Positions 9,149 to 20,106 are shown, counted from the first letter of the stretch. The stretch is 64,000 nucleotides of DNA from Chenopodium formosanum (GCA_024500155.1 CM044877.1:30813001-30877000), one strand, 5' to 3'. Notes: generated from the sequence alone by a model not told the origin. Translations and numbers: made by a program.

Positions 9149-12074
9149 TCAGGGGAGAGCCTCTTCAGTGGCAGCCGGCTTGTCGTCCTTCGGCTGCTCT
9201 TCTTCCTTTTTCTCTGGCTCCTCCGCCTGATCCTCCTCCTTGCCGCCCGAGGACGACTCCCCAGAAGAGTCGGACCCAGAACTTTCCTCGGCCTCAGCAT
9301 TCTCAGCCTCTTCAATAAGGCGAGCGTCGAATGCTTTGCTGGCTTCGTCAAATTTGGATTTCCAAATCTGATAGTCCGAGTCCGGCTGTACAGCCGCCCA
9401 AGTGTCCCGCATGATGGCTTCATAATCGCTCATCATTTGCTTAACAAGAGCCTCTCTCTCTTGATCAGCCACAGACTCAAACTTGGACTTCAGCTGATGC
9501 TCCTGGTTGCTGAGGCGCTGCTCCAGGCGGCCCACCTTCTGCTTGGCTCTCTCGGCCTCTTCTTTGGCATCTTGAAGAGGCTCGAGCTTCTCCTTAAGAG
9601 TTGTAATCTCTTTCTTAAGGGAAGTGATGTGCAGGCGGGCCGAGTCCAGGTCCTTCTTCACTTGCATATTGGCTTCCGCCTGCGAATACATCATATCAAG
9701 CGTCAGATACTCATTCTGAGCAATATCAAATTGAGCTCGATCCAAGGCGGACTCGGCCCGAGCTTTGGCGACTGTTACCTCTTTGGATTTCTCCTTGAGG
9801 GGTTGCCTGAGCCCTTGGACGCGCAGCATGGCCTGTAAAAGAACCGAATGGTTAAAACCAGGCGGAAAAAGAAATAATGCTAAAAAATTGCTTGAGCTAA
9901 GACTCATACCTCGCAGAGGTTCCCCAAGATGCCATCCAAGTCAAGGGTGCCGACTCCTCTGACAGACGCCTTGTCGTCAGGATCAACCGCCCTCAGCATG
10001 GACTTGGCCATCTGGACTACAGTCGGCCTCTGCACAGGAACTGAGAAGGAGAGAAAGTTAGAAAAAATAACTCAAGTACATCTAAATGAAAGAACAATAG
10101 GGGCGAATGGATTTTACCGTCGTCCTTCTGTTCCTCCTATCTCCCCAGGCTCCTCTTCTCTCCTGCTGAGCCGACAGCAGTGGTGGGTTGCTTAAAGCCA
10201 CCCTTCGATGCCCTCTGGGCATCCGGTTTGCTGATCTCCTTTTCAGCATTGAGAGAAGAGGCGTCTTGGCCCTTCTGGGGCTTCTGAGCAACGTGCTTCC
10301 GGCTGCCCTTGCCGGATGCGCTCACATCACCCGCCCTTGTCTTTTGGATTTTAGGGTCGGATGGTTTTGAAGGAGATTTGGAAGGCGTGCCCTACATCCA
10401 CACAAGATAAACGCAAGTTAGAAATCATTCGGGCAAATTTAATATTGGTCAGAAATGAAAGTATAACAATTTTCTACCTTGGAGGTGCCGCCAGTTTTCT
10501 GCTCGTCCACTTTGGTGTGAGTGGTTACTTCTGCCCTGTTTAAAACATTCGACCTATATCGAGCAGCAGATACAGCCGGCTTCCTTGTGGCCGAGAGCTT
10601 TTCCATTGCTTTATCTGCAAAAATGAACAAGTGATTAGCATCATTAAACAAGTACTGAAAAGCAGAAGTAAATTGCATATAAAACAGACGGCCAACTACC
10701 TCTCGGCATCTCAGAACTTAGCCCACAGGCGGCTAAGAATGTCCCTTCTTCAAACCACTTGTACAAAGGGAGATAGCATTGAGGGGCGACCTCCTTGTCC
10801 CCCTCATCATTCGTCCACACGGACACGGTAAACAACCCCGCGTCCATGATCTCCTCCTTTGCCTGCTTAGGAATAGGCGGCAATGCGCTCCTGCCTGCTA
10901 GGAGAGGCGGATCCTTATTCCACCTGTTATACTTTTGGTTCAGGCGGCTGTCGGCAGACTTGATTATATAAAACTTAGTCCTCCAGTCTTTCCACTTGTT
11001 CTCTTTGCCAACAGCCATCATGTACCCCTTGCAAGTGGTCAAGGTGTACCAGCCTTCACCGCCCCTAGCAGACGCCCTGCTCAGATAGTGCATGTGGGCG
11101 AACGCTTCAAAGTTCGCCTCCACCTGCAGCATCTCACAGGCGGCAACGTACCCCAGAATATTGATCCAGGAGTTGGGTACAAGTTGCCAGATACCTAGTT
11201 GGTATCCGTCCAAGATCCTCTCCACGGCCGGATGGAGAGGGAAGCGGAGGCCAGCCTGGAAGGCCGCTTCATAACAGCCGAATGCTTTGTCTTGATAGCT
11301 GGCCAGGCTCGGCCAGGTTATGGTGTCGCCCTTGTTAGGGACCGACAAAGTGTAGCCATAGCCTAGGACGACCTTGCGCCTAAAATTGGCAAGGCCGGAT
11401 GCCATGGCACTCCGCCTGCCTGGCGGAACATGCTGATAGTAGGGGGCTCTCTCCAAGCGCCTGGAAGCACTCGGCTCGGCCCAGCTCTCCCCCCTATCCA
11501 CTGCCAGGGACTCTCTGGCAGAATCTATGTTTGATCTAGCCTCCTCTAAAGTTACGGAGGCCTTCTCTGTAGAAGATGACGAGGCCGACTCGCCATTAGA
11601 GCTCTCATCAGAGCTAGGGGACCGCCGACTGGTGCCAGCGGGGTCCTCCCCTAGACTCTCTTCCGGCGCCTGTCCAGAAGGCCCGGGTTGATATTCTTCA
11701 TCCGCCTCCCCCAGGATTCCATCACTGGGAGTTCCACTAGATGTGGGCGAATGGTAATAGGTGGGGGTTGGAGGAAGATAGGTAGGGCTGTTAGGGTGTT
11801 CCGACAACTCACTTTGAGGCACTCTTATTGAGCCGTCTGAATAAACAGTCGACCCGTACGAATGGTAGAAAACTCCATCGGAGCTACACTGCCTTGCTGT
11901 TCTTTTGGTCCTGGCCATAGTGTCCTGCACAGACACGGAAACGGTCGGATTCGGAGAAGTTCGCAAAGCAGGATCTTTGGCCAAGCATTCGACATTGCTA
12001 GTTCTAGATTCAGCCGTCCCCGGTGACCGGCTGATCACTATCCTACGCCGTTCCGCATGCAATTGGGGAACCAT
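9149..12074 (-). pseudogene. Retand-1 antisense spliced gene (PF04195-like domain plus coiled coil)
   Basis: Five predicted exons on the minus strand: 12074-10700, 10614-10478, 10391-10118, 10029-9910, 9832-9149. All four introns have GT-AG ends and are 77-88 bp. The product would be about 860 residues. Residues 1-52 are a conserved leader; MARTKRTAR is at 53-61. A Ser/Glu-rich disordered region extends to about 225. A globular domain (about 228-372; FPLHPAVERILDGY, QLVPNSW, YVAACEM) resembles PF04195, the putative gypsy-type transposon domain. After a basic linker come a coiled coil and an acidic tail (exon 5). Exon 3 has a TAG at 10139-10137 and a one-nucleotide phase mismatch, so this copy is probably broken. 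Function is unknown; nuclear or RNP roles are guesses. Confidence 0.75.
9833..9909 (-). other. 77-bp intron of the antisense gene (Retand-1)
   Basis: Donor GAG|GTATGA and acceptor TTTTACAG|GCCATG on the minus strand join ...LGNLCE to AMLRV in frame. Retand-2 has an intron of exactly the same length at 32188-32264 between the same residues. Confidence 0.8.
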
Positions 12075-12298
12075 TTTTTCAAAAACAAAGAAAAAATGAA
12101 GAATAAAACGAAAATACAGGCGTTACCTTTAAAAGAAGGGAGAAAGACGCCTGGTTGACTAAAGAACAGTTGAACTGGTAGCCGAGTGTCGGATGCTTGA
12201 AAAACGCTTAGGGAATTTTGAGATTCTTTAAGTCAAAAAGTCTAAGATTCTCCAGAGATTCGCCAAGCTGTAAATTCAAGAAGGGGGGTCAAACCTTA

Positions 12299-12308
12299 CT
12301 ATTTATAG
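12299..12308 (-). promoter_or_regulatory. minus-strand TATA box for the Retand-1 antisense gene
   Basis: CTATAAATAG read on the minus strand, 225 nt upstream of the ATG at 12074. Retand-2 has the identical decamer at 34490-34481, 263 nt upstream of its ATG. It lies outside the LTR, so the antisense gene seems to have its own promoter. Confidence 0.6.
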
Positions 12309-12407
12309 GGGGTAAAACCCTAATTTTTTCCCTCCAGTAAATTTTCGAATCTGATCACTCAGATACTGACACCTGTCACAGGAGTCACGTGCAATGCACG
12401 TGGCCCC

Positions 12408-12420
12408 TGTGAGGGGCAAA
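12408..12420 (+). other. Retand-1 polypurine tract
   Basis: GTGAGGGGCAAA directly precedes the 3' LTR; plus-strand DNA synthesis would start here. Retand-2 has GTGAGGGGAAAA at the same place. Confidence 0.85.
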
Positions 12421-13088
12421 TGATTTGGGTATTTTATACCCGGCCAAGTGGCCCAATCAGAAAGTGTCACGTGTCCTCCATATAGGTGCCATTTGGACCT
12501 ATGGAATGATGACACATGGAGGGAGGACTCTTCTCCGTCCTACGTGGACTGAAGGTCCAGCAGGGACCATTCAGGTGGCGACACGTGTCACACCAAAAGT
12601 GCTTCAAAATCCATTGGGCACAGTGACACGTGTCACTCAGGCATTGGCCCTAGGATGGCGGCCTTCCAAGGCCCAAATCCCGAGGCGTCGCAAAACGGCG
12701 TGACCTAACTCCTAGGTCACCAGATCCTAGGAAGGCACACTTTTCAAAAAGACCCTATATATAGGGGCATGATGTCATTTATGACGAACAATTGAAACAC
12801 AACAACAACCACAAAAAAGAGAGAGAACTTTTGACACGCAATACGAGACAATACGTCACTTACCACAGAGCTGTCGTTTTCAAAGAACACGCAGCACTGT
12901 ACCTGAGCTTGGAATCCAAGCAGATAACTTTACTTCCGCACGTTTTATTTAGGAACTTTTACTAACTTAATCTTCAGAGGCGGACCACCGACCATTCGGC
13001 GGTCTGTTTGCTTTGCAGGTACAGGCATCCTCAGTTGAATCCAGTTTCAGTGTTGTAACTCTCCCGAGGGACAAAAACCCCCAAAACA
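12421..13088 (+). repeat. Retand-1 3' LTR
   Basis: 668 bp, TG...CA, nearly identical to 1267-1933, and followed by the GGTTC duplication and the resumed copia integrase. Confidence 0.97.
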
Positions 13089-13093
13089 GGTTC

Positions 13094-16087
13094 AATAACG
13101 ATGCGAAAAATAATTACAAATTCATGTGGACATTCTTTGAAGAGCCAGCAGATTCTTCTTTATAAATTTTCATGTGCTGCTTGCTCAGAAGGCAAGTTGA
13201 TTATTCTCCCATCACTAGCTAAAATTAATTCTGAATCAATTAGTTTTCTGGAACGTATACAAGGAGATATTTTTGGGCCCATACATCCCCATGTGAACCA
13301 TTTAGATATTTTATGGTTTTAATTGATGCATCAACTAGATGGTCACATGTGTTTTTGTTATCAACCTGTAACCTGGCGTTTGCGAGATTATTTGTCCAAT
13401 TGATTAAGTTACAGGCACATTTTCCAGATACTCTCATTAAGACTATTCGGCTTGATAATGCTAGTGAATTTACATCTCAAGCTTTTAATAATTATTGCAT
13501 GTCCATTGGGATAAATGTTGAACATCCTGTAGCACATGTTCATACACAAAACGGTCTGGCAGAGTCATTAATAAAACGTATTCAGTTAATTGCTAGACCA
13601 TTGCTTATGAAATCCAATCTCCCAATTTCTGCTTGGGGACATGCTATATTACATGCAGCAGCACTAATTTGCATTAGGCTAACAAGTTATCACAAGTTCT
13701 CTCCATTACAATTGGTTCATGGTCAGGAACCAAATATTTCCCATCTAAGAATTTTTGGATATGTGGTTTATGTTCCAATAGCTCCACCACAACGCTCTAA
13801 GATGGGTCCTCAAAGGAGGTTGGGGATATATGTTGGGTTTGAATCCCCGTCAATAATTAAATATCTTGAGCCTACAACAGGGGATTTATTTACAGCTCGT
13901 TTTGCAGATTGTCATTTTAACGAGTCACTTTTCCCAACATTAGAGGGAGAAAAGAGAGAGCTGGAAAAGGAAATTAAATGGAATGAATTATCATTATACT
14001 ATCTTGATCCTCGAACTAAACAATGTGAACTGGAAGTTCAAAAGATAATTCATTTACAAAGTTTAACGAATCAATTGCCAGACTCATTTGCTGACCCAAA
14101 AAGAGTGACCAAGTCACATATTCCAGCTGTAAATGCTCCATTTAAAATAGATGTCCCGGAAGGACAAAATAAAATTGCTAATGAGTTTAAACCACGTCAG
14201 AAACGTGGAAGACCAATAGGTTCCAAAGATAAAAATCCTCGGAAAAGAAAAGGAGCATTGATTGATGATGGTAAAATTGAAGAAATAATTTTCGAAGGAT
14301 CTCCATAAGAGACTTTAGACATGATACAAGAAGAAATTCAGGTACCTGATAATGAAGAAATTTCAATAAATTATATCATGTCTGGAATTACATGGAACCG
14401 AAATCAAATCGACGTCGATGATGTTTTTGCATGCAATGTAGCATTAGATGTTATGGATAATAATGAGGATCATGAACCAAAATCCATTGAAGAATGTAGA
14501 CAAAGAAATGATTGGCCAAAATGGAAAGAAGCAATTGAAGCAGAATTAAAATCTCTTGAAAAAAGAGAAGTATTTGGACCTATAGTCCGTACACCTGAAG
14601 GTGAAAAGTCAGTGGGATATAAATGGGTCTTTGTGCGAAAGAGAAATGAAAAAGGTGAAGTTTTAAGATATAAGGCACGCTTAGTTGCACATGGATTCTC
14701 ACAAAGACCTGGTATTGATTATGAGGAGACATATTCTCCTGTGGTGGATGCACTTACTTTTAGATTTTTGATTAGTATGGCAATAAGATAAGGACTTGAC
14801 TTACGTTTGATGGATGTAGTCACAGCTTATTTATATGGCCCACTGGATAATGACATTTACATGAAGCTCCTAGAAGAATTCAAGCTGCCAGAAGCAGCAA
14901 AATCTAGTTCTCGAGAACATTTTTGTATTAAATTGAACAAATCTCTTTATGGATTGAAACAATCTGGGCATATGTGGTATAACCTTTTAAGTGAGTATTT
15001 GTTGAAAGAAGGTTATAAGAATGATCCTATCAGTCCATGTATTTTTATAAAGAAATTTGGATCGGGATTTGTTATAATTACAGTGTATGTTGATGATTTG
15101 AATATCATTGGAACTCCTGAAGAGATTTCAGTGGCTGTAAATTATTTAAAGAAAGAGTTCGAAATGAAAGATCTAGGAAAGATAAAATTCTGCTTGGGGT
15201 TACAAATAGAGCACCTAGAGAATAGAATCCTTGTGTATCAATCAACATACATATAAAAGGTTCTTAAAAGATTTTCTTTGGATACAACACATCCATTGAG
15301 CAGCCCTATGGTTGTAAGATCACTTGAAGTAGAGAAAGATCCATTTCGACCTCGGGAAAATGATGAAGAAATTCTTTGTCCTGAAGTACCGTATCTTAGT
15401 GCAATTGGAGCACTACTGTACCTTGCAAGTCATACACGACCCAACATATCATTTTTAGTTAATTTATTAGCAAGGTTTAGTTCATGTCCAACCCGAAGGC
15501 ATTGGAATGGGATTAAACATTTACTTTGTTACCTTCAAGGTACAAAGGATACAGGTTTATTTTTCCCAAAGTTGTCCAAAGAAAATTTGATTGGTTTTGC
15601 AGATGCATGTTATTTATCTGATCCTCATAATGGTCGATCACAAACTGGATATGTGTTCACATATGGTGGTACTGCCATTTCTTGGCGTTCCATGAAATAA
15701 ACCATTGCAGCTACTTCTTCCAATCATTATGAGATTTTAGCAATTCACGAGGCTAGTCGTGAATGTGTATGGTTAAGGTCGGTAGTTCAACATATAAAAG
15801 AAGTTTGTGGTTTATCATCTGGGAAAGAGGCAACAACAACTTCATATGAGGATAACGCGGCTTGTATTGGTCAACTTAAGGAAGGATACATCAAAGGCGA
15901 CAGAACAAAGGACATCTTACCCAAATTTTTCTTTACTCATGATCTTCAAAAGAATAGAGATATAAATGTACTGCAGATTCGTTCAAGTGAGAATTTAGCA
16001 GACTTATTTACTAAGGCTCTTCCGACAACAACATTAAAAAAGTTAGCTTACGGCATTGGATTGTGTCGTCTTAAAGATCTCAAGTGA
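13094..16087 (+). pseudogene. pol: copia pol, rest of integrase, RT and RNase H
   Basis: It resumes the copia frame after the gypsy insertion. Integrase: CAACSEGK zinc half, then the DDE core (QGDIFGPIH, IRLDNASEF, NGLAESLIKR). After the GKK-like linker comes RT (KWVFVRKRNEKGEV, RLMDVVTAYLYG, SLYGLKQSGHMW, YVDD at about 15087-15098), then RNase H (SDPHNGRSQTGYVF, NLADLFTKALP), ending at TGA 16085. Disabling lesions are a frameshift near 13310 (PFRYFM expected), TAA 14306, TAA 14789 (before GLDLRLMD), TAA 15254 and TAA 15698 (RSMK-stop-TIAATS, where Gln is usual). Domain order and motifs make the family assignment firm. Confidence 0.92.
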
Positions 16088-16267
16088 TGTAGTCATGAGG
16101 GGGAGTTAATGCGCACTGCACTCTTTTTCCTTAACCATGGTTTTTTCCCACTGGGTTTTCCTGGTAATGTTTTTTAACGAGGCAGCATCTTATGTGCATT
16201 ATAGTGTATTATTTTGTACGGGTTTTATAGTAAATGTTAGTTATTGTTTTATTCAATATATAGTCAT

Positions 16268-16278
16268 CCAAGGGGGAG
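16268..16278 (+). other. copia polypurine tract
   Basis: CCAAGGGGGAG immediately before the TG of the LTR. A second purine tract (GAGGGGGAG, about 16098-16106) sits just after the pol stop, with about 160 bp of the usual copia 3' untranslated sequence (CCCACTGGGTTTTCCTGG) between. Confidence 0.8.
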
Positions 16279-16474
16279 TGTTATGAAAATGTCTATTGTG
16301 GATGACTATTATCCCATGTATTATCTAGAATACTCTAGAGTTGGGTATTTGTTCTTATCCGTTGATGGAACCCTAGGTAATGTACATGTATATATATCCC
16401 GTACCAGTTGGAATATGAAATACAACGTAACAATCTTTCCTCATCTCTCTATTTTTTCTCTTCCATATTTAACA
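16279..16474 (+). repeat. copia 3' LTR
   Basis: Starts TGTTATGAAAATG and probably ends ATTTAACA, about 196 bp. The end is inferred from the CA and from the start of the unrelated direct repeat, because the 5' LTR is not in the window. Confidence 0.7.
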
Positions 16475-16475
16475 A

Positions 16476-17287
16476 ATACCAAACTCAAGAATACTAATAC
16501 CTTGTAATGAGTTAACCTTTACCAAACCTGCTTCTAATTGGTCCTCCTAATTGATACACCCTTAAATTAGGGGAAAATACAAGTTAATCTGCCAGATAAA
16601 CGAAATTTTGTTAATCTGATGACATTTTTGTAAATATATTGAAAAAGTAGGGTCATTTATTCAGTATTTTTGGTGACCTGTCCAATTACTGTTTGTTTTT
16701 TGCTTTTACTGTTTGGTGAGGAAATTACACATGTACCCCTCAACTAGTATATGAAAAGACGCATATACCCCTCCACTGGTACTTAAAAAGACAATTATAC
16801 CCCCAGATAAAAGGAATTAACTGGGTATCCCTCTTAAATTAGTCCACCCTAAAAATTTTCTTCCTTATAATCAAACCCCCCCCCCCAAATAGCTCCTTAA
16901 AATACAAACAAGGCCTTAAATGATTTTAGAAGGTTTGTCGTATATTGATATCCACTATTTATGAGAGTGAGGGATAACTCAAGTAGTTAGAGCTTTTATC
17001 TCAATTTCAGGAGATTAATGATACCAAACTCAAGAATACTAATACCTTGTAATGAGTTAACCTTTAGTCCTTTACCAAACCTGCTTCTAATTAGTCCCTC
17101 CTAATTGTTACACCCTTAAATTAGTCCACCCTAAAAATTTTCTTCCTTATCATTACCCCCATAGCTCCTTCAAATCAAAACAAGGCCTTAAATGATTTTA
17201 GAAGGTTTGTCGTATATTGATATCCACTATTTATGAGAGTGAGGAATAATTCAATTAGTTAGAGTTTTTCTCTCAATTTCAGGAGAT
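16476..17287. repeat. direct duplication of about 270 bp
   Basis: Copy A (16476 to about 17014, enlarged by a MITE) and copy B (17021-17287) both run from ATACCAAACTCAAGAATACT to TCTCAATTTCAGGAGAT. Near the end of each copy is a tRNA-like A-box (AACTCAAGTAGTTAGAGC), and after copy B a B-box-like GGAATCGGTTCTCATCCC, so a SINE head may be included. The SINE idea is weak. Confidence 0.75.
16571..16833. mobile_element. 263-bp MITE, Mutator-like (9-bp TSD)
   Basis: It is present in copy A and absent from copy B of the duplication. It is flanked by TTAAATTAG at 16562-16570 and 16834-16842; copy B has this 9-mer once, which is the empty site. The ends are weakly inverted (GGGAAAATAC..AGTTAAT against GAGGGATACCCAGTTAAT). 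No coding capacity. Confidence 0.75.
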
Positions 17288-17384
17288 GCTGGAATCGGTT
17301 CTCATCCCCTCCTTTGTGGCTCTCTTAACCCCCCCCAAATAAAAAAAAATTATCATGCATGTGTTCATCTTAGATAAACCATGA

Positions 17385-17385
<1 letters not shown>

Positions 17386-17457
<72 letters not shown>
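17386..17457. repeat. (AT)n microsatellite
   Basis: About 36 uninterrupted AT units. The length probably varies between individuals. Confidence 0.95.
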
Positions 17458-17458
<1 letters not shown>

Positions 17459-17506
17459 GGCAAATTGAGAACAAAGTCATTGAACATTTTTATGTATTTA
17501 TACTAA

Positions 17507-18005
17507 TCTATTAAAAGGATAAGGAAATTTGACCCTCAGCCTCTTATAAGAAAAATGGCTAAGTTAACCATCTAAGGTAATTATCAACGGCTATGTTATT
17601 AAGATGAAACTTACGTTATTTTTTTTTTTTTACCAATTCCGAGCTCAATTCGGATCCTTCAGGGATAAAATGGCTCCTAAAACCTTAAATGAACATTTTT
17701 TGACACGCAAACCGATGAAAAAATTAAATTAGATTGCAATTTACAATTTATAACAACTTTTGGGTTTTTTAAATGATTGCAAATTGCAAAATACTAACTT
17801 TAAATGGCTGCAGTTTGCAAAGTTTCCAAAAATTTATATAAGTGTAAATCACAAGGCTCAATTAAACCAAAAAAACAAATACTTAGAGAATAACTCAAAT
17901 TTAGTTTGACAATGACGGATTTAGTTTTGAAAAGCCTTTTAAAAAATTAACGAATGTGCGTCTACAACAATAGCAACATGGGGCAATGCCTGGGCTACAT
18001 ACTAG
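17507..18005 (+). mobile_element. short non-autonomous Helitron
   Basis: The 5' end TCTATTAAAAGG is preceded by A and the 3' end CTAG is followed by T, the A/T host rule of Helitrons. A short GC hairpin (GGCAATGCC region) lies 10-15 nt before the CTAG. Positions 17630-17720 resemble internal sequence of the 933-bp Mutator element at 20641 (GGATCC..AGGG, GGCTCCTAAAACC, TTTTTGACACGCAAA), so it may carry a captured piece. No ORF. Confidence 0.65.
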
Positions 18006-18846
18006 TGTTTATGAATAAGAACATAATTCTCTCCAATTCCTCCTGTTTCTTTATTTCACAAGTAGCAAATTTTTTATATTTTTGAAATCCTAATATCTAT
18101 CATTATTTGGTGTTGCTAATTACACCTAAAACTTACAAAGAAAAAAAAAACTTCTTGTTAGATTTGTTTTTTTATAATAAAATTTTTTATATTGTTCAAT
18201 TATACATTGCAATTAATATTAAGTAACTGGGGAAAATAAAACAGATGATCACTATGGAAGAATTTGCAAGAAATATGTGTGGGACTTAGATTTTTCACGA
18301 ACGTGAAGTTTTGGATTGTCAGAAAAAACATGATTTGGATTAACATGCTTCTCAACAGCATTTATAAATCTATAACTATAAATAAAGTAGAAACCACTAA
18401 TGTCATTTTCCCCCAAACTTGGACAAATGTAAACTTATTTTAAAAATTTTTCCCGCCCAAAACTGTTTTTCATGTTATACAAATATTATATATAATTTTT
18501 TTTTATCCCAAACCATATCTACTTATTGTTTGTTAAAGAATTGATAAAAATATTAAAAATATCAACATCATAATTTAAAATTTAAATCAATTAGTTTTTA
18601 CTATAAATAAATGGGCATCTTACGAAATCATAAATTATCCATTTTATAAAAATACGTAGTATGCAAACATAAGTATGCATCTCTTCTATTCTTTATTTTC
18701 TTAAATGAAAATAAATTCCTTTTATCATACACTTGATTAAAAAAAAAACTTTTATCTACCATTACTTACATTTTTTTTAGTGGAAAATCTACCATTACTT
18801 ACATTGTTTACATTTGATTTTGCAAGGTTAACAATCAAGTATTAAA
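18006..18846. other. AT-rich intergenic sequence
   Basis: Homopolymer-rich A/T sequence. No ORF, RNA gene or clear repeat boundary was seen, apart from the last 100 bp, which is probably the 5' flank of the RPA-like gene. Confidence 0.5.
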
Positions 18847-18895
18847 ATGGCAGAAATATCCAATTTCGTGGAAGAAATTACACCATCAATAATGG

Positions 18896-20106
18896 TGTTA
18901 GAGATATGAGATATCGGAAAATATATGTGATATATTTTCGGTAGATATCATTAAGAGAATAATATATTTAGTTTAATATATGTTAAGATAATATATAGTA
19001 AATATATCTTTAGGATATATGATTACAATAGTATATCTTTTAGGAAAATTGTTTCCTATCATATGAATTAAGGTTTTGTATAAATACTCTACCCATTGGT
19101 CAAAAATAAACAAGCCATAATTTGTCAGTATCAAGAGCAGGTAAAGTCTTGGGACCGTTCACAAAAAATTTCCCCCCTGCCGGTGGGTTAGAAAGTTAAA
19201 CCCACCGGTGAGATTCATATAATTTGCTTTCGCTATATTAATACTCTTTGAAATTTCTATTCTTTAATTTGAATTTTTTTTTGGTTAGTGGAGTATGTGA
19301 GTTAGTTTTCTCCATAATACATCTTCGATAGAGATGAAGAAAAGCCACGTTTGGCACAATATGCAAAAGAAGAAAATAGATCTTTGACTCTCCCTATGTC
19401 GTGAGACAAGGAATATATTGGTTCTTCTTGTACCGTGAGACAAGGTACATAAGATGGTTCTCCTTGTGCTGTGAGACAGGATTGAACATGATTTTGCTCT
19501 TTAGAATTTGAGTTTGATTTTGCTCTAAAATAAAACCAAAAAGAGATTTGAGTGTGGTTTACTTTGAAAAAACAATAAGTGATTTGAGTGTGGTTTACTC
19601 TGAAAAACCAATAGTTGATTGGAGCTCAATTTTGCTCTGGAGAAACCAAAATTTTTATATTTACAGGTTCGAAAAGAATGACGTTCTTGCTTGATTGGTG
19701 ACTGATGAGTTCGAAAAGATAAACGTTCTCATCGTTGAAAAAGAAGAAACAAAAATTGAAGGCGACATCACAAGAGTGTGCATCTCGACTTCAACAAACA
19801 GAAGAATTTTCAATCGCAACGTTCGTGTTACTGCCGTTACGATTGCGGAAGGGTGTTAGAGATATGAGATATCAGAAAATATATGTGATCGATATATTTT
19901 CGGTACATATCATTAAGAGAATAATATATTTAGGTTTATTTATGTTAAGATAATATTTAGTGAATATATCTTTAGGACATATGATAACAGTAGTATATCT
20001 TTTAGGAAGATTGTTTCCTAGCATATGAGTTTAGGTTTTGTATAAATACTCTACCTATTGGTCAATAATAAACAAGCCATTCATTCTCTCTTCTCCCTAA
20101 TTTTCA
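18896..20106 (+). mobile_element. TRIM-type miniature LTR retrotransposon
   Basis: Direct terminal repeats 18896-19127 and 19854-20106 start TGTTAGAGATATGAGATATC and end in CA. A PBS-like GTATCAAGAGCAGG at 19128-19141 resembles the initiator-Met complement (TGGTATCAGAGC). A purine tract GCGGAAGGG precedes the right repeat. The 726-bp interior is non-coding, with three copies of a GTGAGACAAGG module (about 19395-19485) and two of GATTTGAGTGTGGTTTAC. Flanks AATGG and GATGG are a 5-bp duplication with one change. It sits inside the first coding exon of the RPA-like gene. Confidence 0.82.

Larger units (their letters stand above)
1267..13088 (+). mobile_element. Ty3/gypsy Tat-lineage, Retand-like element (Retand-1)
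   Basis: An 11.8-kb element with two LTRs (667 and 668 bp), TG...CA termini, a PBS, gag-protease-RT-RNase H-integrase in gypsy order, then a 4.6-kb region between pol and the 3' LTR. That region carries a multi-exon gene on the opposite strand. A long pol-to-LTR region with an extra antisense ORF is known for plant Tat-lineage elements such as Retand, hence the assignment. The two LTRs differ at about 13 substitutions and one indel, so the insertion is young, yet pol already has three in-frame stops and gag has two plus a frameshift. Either it was reverse-transcribed from a defective template or it mutated quickly. Confidence 0.93.
1..16474 (+). mobile_element. Ty1/copia LTR retrotransposon, split by a nested gypsy element
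   Basis: The window opens inside this element, so its 5' LTR, primer-binding site and the start of gag are missing. The order is gag, protease, integrase, reverse transcriptase, RNase H, polypurine tract, 3' LTR. Integrase before RT is diagnostic of Ty1/copia. A complete gypsy element (1267-13088) sits in the integrase zinc-binding region; removing it and one GGTTC copy rejoins the reading frame from GHPGS to ITMRK. Several in-frame stops and at least one frameshift make it inactive. Its own target duplication cannot be checked because the 5' end is outside the window. Confidence 0.95.

Noticed and set aside
10439..10831. Short plus-strand ORFs within the antisense gene
   Set aside because: They lie opposite predicted exons and introns and show no conservation with Retand-2.
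16985..17310. tRNA gene suggested by A-box- and B-box-like words
   Set aside because: No cloverleaf could be drawn; at best a SINE head fragment.
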